A DNA stretch of 64,000 nucleotides from Propionibacteriaceae bacterium UBA7704 (GTDB lineage: Bacteria > Actinomycetota > Actinomycetes > Propionibacteriales > Propionibacteriaceae). The DNA is taken from assembly GCA_002482525.1 (NCBI GenBank), contig DLGC01000018.1, positions 38,347 through 102,346 of the forward strand, given 5' to 3'. Below, piece after piece: positions 60,861 to 64,000 of the stretch (its first letter is position 1; every line of letters begins with the position of its first letter). The notes beneath the pieces were generated by a model. That model was not told where the DNA came from. It made no database searches and worked only from the letters and a program-made list of their open reading frames with translations. The position numbers were made by a program, and so were the translations under genes.

Positions 60861-63800
60861 ATGAGTGGTTCCAACCGTCAGATCAGTGTCATGCTGTCCT
60901 TCCCCAATGACGCCCGGGGTGCAGCCGAGCGGGTAGAGCGAGCCCTCACCGAGGAGTGGAACGACGAAACCTTGGTTGATCTGCAGGTGAAGATCCACCA
61001 TTGGCTCCGTGATCCGTCGAATCCATACAGTGAGGACGGTCCGCAAGGTAGCTTCAACGAGTCAATCCTGAATGAAGCCGACTACGTGATTGCGGTCTTT
61101 GAGCGGGAGTTGGGTACCGAGTGGACCAGCCAGACCCATCGCAGGACCTTCTCCTCAGGAACGATCGCCGAAGTGGAACTGGCAATCTCAATGGGCAAGC
61201 CGGTTCGGATCTTTGCGCTTGGTGACGCCACGCCCGACCGAGACTCTCAATGGCTGGATGGTCCAGTCGATCGGCAGGACTTCCTGCGGAGGGAATTGCG
61301 CCGCCTCGAAACCGAGCTGAACTTGTCCATCAGAGAGTGGGTTGACGCCGAAGAGCTAGCGGGATGGGTTCGCAAATCGTTCTCAGCAGACATTCGTCGC
61401 GGTTGGGTGGCGCTCGATCAAAGCTCAGGACGGAAGCCGACGAGCTCACCGATTGTGATCACTCGGGCGAGCCGCCCCTTGGAGTTGCCGTGGACCTATG
61501 TTGACCGAGAAATCGAGCAGGAACTACAGCATCGCTGGGATGAGGGAGCCACGCGGGTGGCCCTGGTCGGGGATGGCGGTGTGGGCAAGTCACTTGTCGC
61601 CCGTCGTGTGCTTAGCGACGCGATCACGGCCACCGACTCGCGACCGACCGTGATCGTGTTCGTCGAACCAGCCACCTCGGCCACCATCACCGAAGCCTAT
61701 GCTGCGGCGGCAGTTCGGATGGGCCTGGCTGATCCGGACCCGACGGCGGGCGCTGCTGGTTCCAGCCAGCGGCTGGCGAATGAGTTCATCGGTGCATTGC
61801 GGGTCACGGAGAACCCCTGGTTGGTGATCCTCGACAATGTAGGTCTCGATTTAGCTGATGATGCTGTCAGCGAGGACGACGCCTTGGCCGAATTGTTGCG
61901 GCAGGGACTGTTGCCTCCGGATTCATCGGTCGGCAGGACGCTGATCACCACGCGCCAATTGAGCAACAGCTTGAAGCGGTTGACCCGTGTGGTGGCAGCC
62001 TCGGCGTTCACCGAGCCCGAAGCGTTGGCCTACTTGCGCCAGCACGAACACTTCGCCAACGAGAGTGATGATGACCTGCGCGACTTGGCCAGCGAGGTCG
62101 ATCGACTTCCGGTGGCGTTGAGCATCGTCGTGGCGACCATGGACAATGAAGGCGTCTCGGCATCCGAGTGGTTGCAGCGGTATCGGGCAGGCTCGCTGGA
62201 GGACCTCGACGTGTCTGACCCGGACGGCTATCCGGTGGTACTCGGGCAGGTTTGGCGGGTTGCGTTGGCCAGCGCTGCTCGGGGCGAACCCACGGCGGGG
62301 ATGGTTCAGCGAGCCGCACTCATTTGTGCAGTCCTTGCGCCCTCTGGGCATCGGGCTGACATCTGGGTGACCGACGCAATGCAGGACTATCTGTGGCAGG
62401 GTGCGGAGCACCCGCTCACTGAAAGCCGACCCTGGGTTTTGCGGAGACTTCACGAATACAGTCTGATCAGCTTGGCCTCAGCTCCGGACGCAGCGTCGCT
62501 CCGGTGGAGCGATCAGATCGTCAGCATGCACCGCTTGACCGCAAGGGCCATTCAGTCTGAATGCTCCGATGACCAGGTGAGCGAGTGCGTGCGAGCCTGC
62601 GCCGATGCTCTCGACGCGACGCTCTCGGAGGCTCCCGAAAAGATACGTATCGATGTCGAGAGCCTTGTCGCCTTGATGACCGGCCGAGGCCGGCAGAGCC
62701 TTTCCATGGAGGATGCTGAAGGCTGGTGGCCGCATTCTGTGGTGGGGGACCTGATAGGCGCTGCGAGTGCGGGATCCGTGCTGGGCCTGCCGATCTCCCA
62801 ACTCGAATCCGCGTTGTACGACCTAGGCCGGCCGGGCACTTTCATGCTGGCTTCGTTGAGCTACAACCTTGCTGCGTTGGCTGTTGGTGAATGTGACTAC
62901 ACCACCGCCGAGCGGCTTCTGGGCGTCGAAATCGACCGAACTCTGCTCGACGATGACTGGGATTCAACGGTTGAAGCCTTGTTGCTTAGCCGGAACCTAG
63001 CCCTTCGATCGGTGAGGCTGTTCGAAGCCGTAGCGGACGGCGACAGGGGTCGTGCTAGGCGGTTGGCGCAGGAATGGCAGAACCAGTCGATGCATCCGTT
63101 GGAAGAGCTGCAGGTAGCTCTGCAAATGCAAAGCTATCTCGGGCAAGATCATCGCGGAATGATAGAGCGCGCTGTGAAGACTGTCGTCGCCGAGGGCGAT
63201 CAGTATTGCATCGACGCGGCTATGGGGATGTTAAGTGCTTTCTCGGAATCCAGCTCCGAACTCACTGAACTACTCGGCGATCACCGCGAGGCTTTCACTA
63301 GCTGGGTGTGTGAACTGAACAAAGCAATAGAGAACTCCTCCATCGTGGAACTTGAAGCCGCTCTTGGGCAGGCCCGCGCCAGGACCGGCATTGCGAATGG
63401 CTACGCGTTTTCGGTACTCGTCGAGATTGTTCGACAGCGGATAGAGGCGGGACAGGTTAAAGAAGCCGTGACTGCCGGGCTTGCCGGATGCGAGGAGGCG
63501 CTCAGGGTGACGATGATTCGACAGCCGCGTTCGCCGTTCACCCTCAATGTTCGCCATCACCAGGCGTATTGGACCGAGCAGGCTGGTGATCGGGTTGGGG
63601 CGATCTCGTTGTATGAGGCATTGTTGCCGGATCGGGTTGCGGCGCAAGGTGCCGCGCACACGGAGACTTTGGCGACTCTTGAGAAGCTTGCTGTGGCGTT
63701 GGCGGAGGTGGAGCGTTTCGGTGAGGCGGCTGTTCGTCATGGGGAGTTGGCTCAAGGGCGTAGTGAGAATCCCGAGATCGGTCCTGCTGATCCTTCAACG

Positions 63801-64000
63801 TTGAATGCGCGTCACAATCAGGCGTATTACACCGATAAGGCTGGTGATCGAGCGGCTGCGATTGTGTTGTATGAGGCGTTGTTGCCTGATCGGGTTGCGG
63901 CGCAGGGCCGCGCACACCGAGAGACTTTGGTGACTCTTTCCAATCTTGCCAATGCGTTGGTGGAGGTGGAGCGTTTCGGTGAGGCGGCTGTTCGGTATGG
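60861..64000 (+). CDS. NLR-like STAND ATPase: TIR/DUF4062-like domain, NB-ARC, TPR repeats (3' end beyond window)
   Basis: The frame is open from an ATG with GAGGGGG upstream to the window end (1046 codons, no stop). Residues about 5-165 form a Rossmann-like N-terminal domain (ISVMLSFPNDARGAAERV, HWLRDPSNP, DYVIAVFERELG, SGTIAEVELAISMGKPVRIFALG) that resembles DUF4062/TIR-like modules. An NB-ARC ATPase follows, with Walker A GDGGVGKS (237-244), Walker B WLVILDN (320-326) and a sensor-like TLITTRQ. Helical and winged-helix regions come next. From about residue 894 there are TPR-type repeats. This is the layout of NLR-type immune receptors. The repeats continue past the window, so the C-terminus is not seen. 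Confidence 0.88.
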   Translation, partial: MSGSNRQISVMLSFPNDARGAAERVERALTEEWNDETLVDLQVKIHHWLRDPSNPYSEDGPQGSFNESILNEADYVIAVFERELGTEWTSQTHRRTFSSGTIAEVELAISMGKPVRIFALGDATPDRDSQWLDGPVDRQDFLRRELRRLETELNLSIREWVDAEELAGWVRKSFSADIRRGWVALDQSSGRKPTSSPIVITRASRPLELPWTYVDREIEQELQHRWDEGATRVALVGDGGVGKSLVARRVLSDAITATDSRPTVIVFVEPATSATITEAYAAAAVRMGLADPDPTAGAAGSSQRLANEFIGALRVTENPWLVILDNVGLDLADDAVSEDDALAELLRQGLLPPDSSVGRTLITTRQLSNSLKRLTRVVAASAFTEPEALAYLRQHEHFANESDDDLRDLASEVDRLPVALSIVVATMDNEGVSASEWLQRYRAGSLEDLDVSDPDGYPVVLGQVWRVALASAARGEPTAGMVQRAALICAVLAPSGHRADIWVTDAMQDYLWQGAEHPLTESRPWVLRRLHEYSLISLASAPDAASLRWSDQIVSMHRLTARAIQSECSDDQVSECVRACADALDATLSEAPEKIRIDVESLVALMTGRGRQSLSMEDAEGWWPHSVVGDLIGAASAGSVLGLPISQLESALYDLGRPGTFMLASLSYNLAALAVGECDYTTAERLLGVEIDRTLLDDDWDSTVEALLLSRNLALRSVRLFEAVADGDRGRARRLAQEWQNQSMHPLEELQVALQMQSYLGQDHRGMIERAVKTVVAEGDQYCIDAAMGMLSAFSESSSELTELLGDHREAFTSWVCELNKAIENSSIVELEAALGQARARTGIANGYAFSVLVEIVRQRIEAGQVKEAVTAGLAGCEEALRVTMIRQPRSPFTLNVRHHQAYWTEQAGDRVGAISLYEALLPDRVAAQGAAHTETLATLEKLAVALAEVERFGEAAVRHGELAQGRSENPEIGPADPSTLNARHNQAYYTDKAGDRAAAIVLYEALLPDRVAAQGRAHRETLVTLSNLANALVEVERFGEAAVRY
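63564..64000 (+). repeat. near-identical 258-bp TPR repeat units
   Basis: Units containing GCGTATT...GGCTGGTGATCG...TTGTATGAGGC start at 63564 and 63822, 258 bases (86 codons, two TPRs) apart. They remain highly similar at DNA level through the GTGGAGCGTTTCGGTGAGGC segment. The array runs off the window. Its DNA identity implies recent expansion. Confidence 0.75.

Overview
The window is GC-rich DNA around the chromosomal replication origin of an actinobacterium. The reasons are the dense GC coding, the order rpmH-rnpA-yidD-yidC-jag-rsmG-parA-parB on one side and dnaA-dnaN-recF-dciA-gyrB-gyrA-DUF3566-tRNA-Ile on the other, a MurJ fused to a pseudokinase, and DnaA-box and parS sequences. The gene content, including an anaerobic-type GlpABC glycerol-3-phosphate dehydrogenase, fits a member of the Propionibacteriaceae, but the genus is inference.

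Left arm (1-28 kb). The end of a DUF6049-type gene overlaps murJ. Instead of running straight into trxB-trxA, as is common in actinobacteria, about 18 kb intervene. This stretch holds a glycerol catabolic set (glpK, glpF, a SorC-type regulator, glpA-glpB-glpC), transaldolase, an HTH-STAND-WD40 protein, a small membrane protein, a tandem pair of secreted paralogues, and a 90-bp tandem repeat array followed by yaaA. After trxB-trxA come a secreted Ig-like-repeat protein, two GNAT acetyltransferases, a PLP aminotransferase and a D-Ala-D-Ala-ligase-like ATP-grasp enzyme.

Origin region (28-47 kb). parB, parA (two parS sites), rsmG, jag, yidC, yidD, rnpA and rpmH read leftward. dnaA reads rightward, followed by a lipoprotein gene and an OmpA-domain gene, then a DnaA-box-rich gap that is the best oriC candidate, then dnaN and recF. 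A head-on secreted-protein gene precedes dciA, gyrB, gyrA, the DUF3566 gene and tRNA-Ile(GAU).

Right arm (47-64 kb). A short segment ending in a diverged copy of the tRNA-Ile 3' end carries a membrane-anchored PEP-synthase-like enzyme and an AbrB-family regulator with a perfect palindromic operator. Then come an FKBP lipoprotein, a ferritin, and a divergent TetR-MMPL exporter pair. From 56.4 kb to the window end there is a cluster of immunity-type genes: a TIR-domain protein, a caspase-like protease, a NYN-domain ribonuclease, a SLOG-fold nucleotide-binding protein and a very large NB-ARC-TPR (NLR-like) STAND ATPase cut by the window edge. This cluster is the strongest candidate for an undescribed conflict or defence system.
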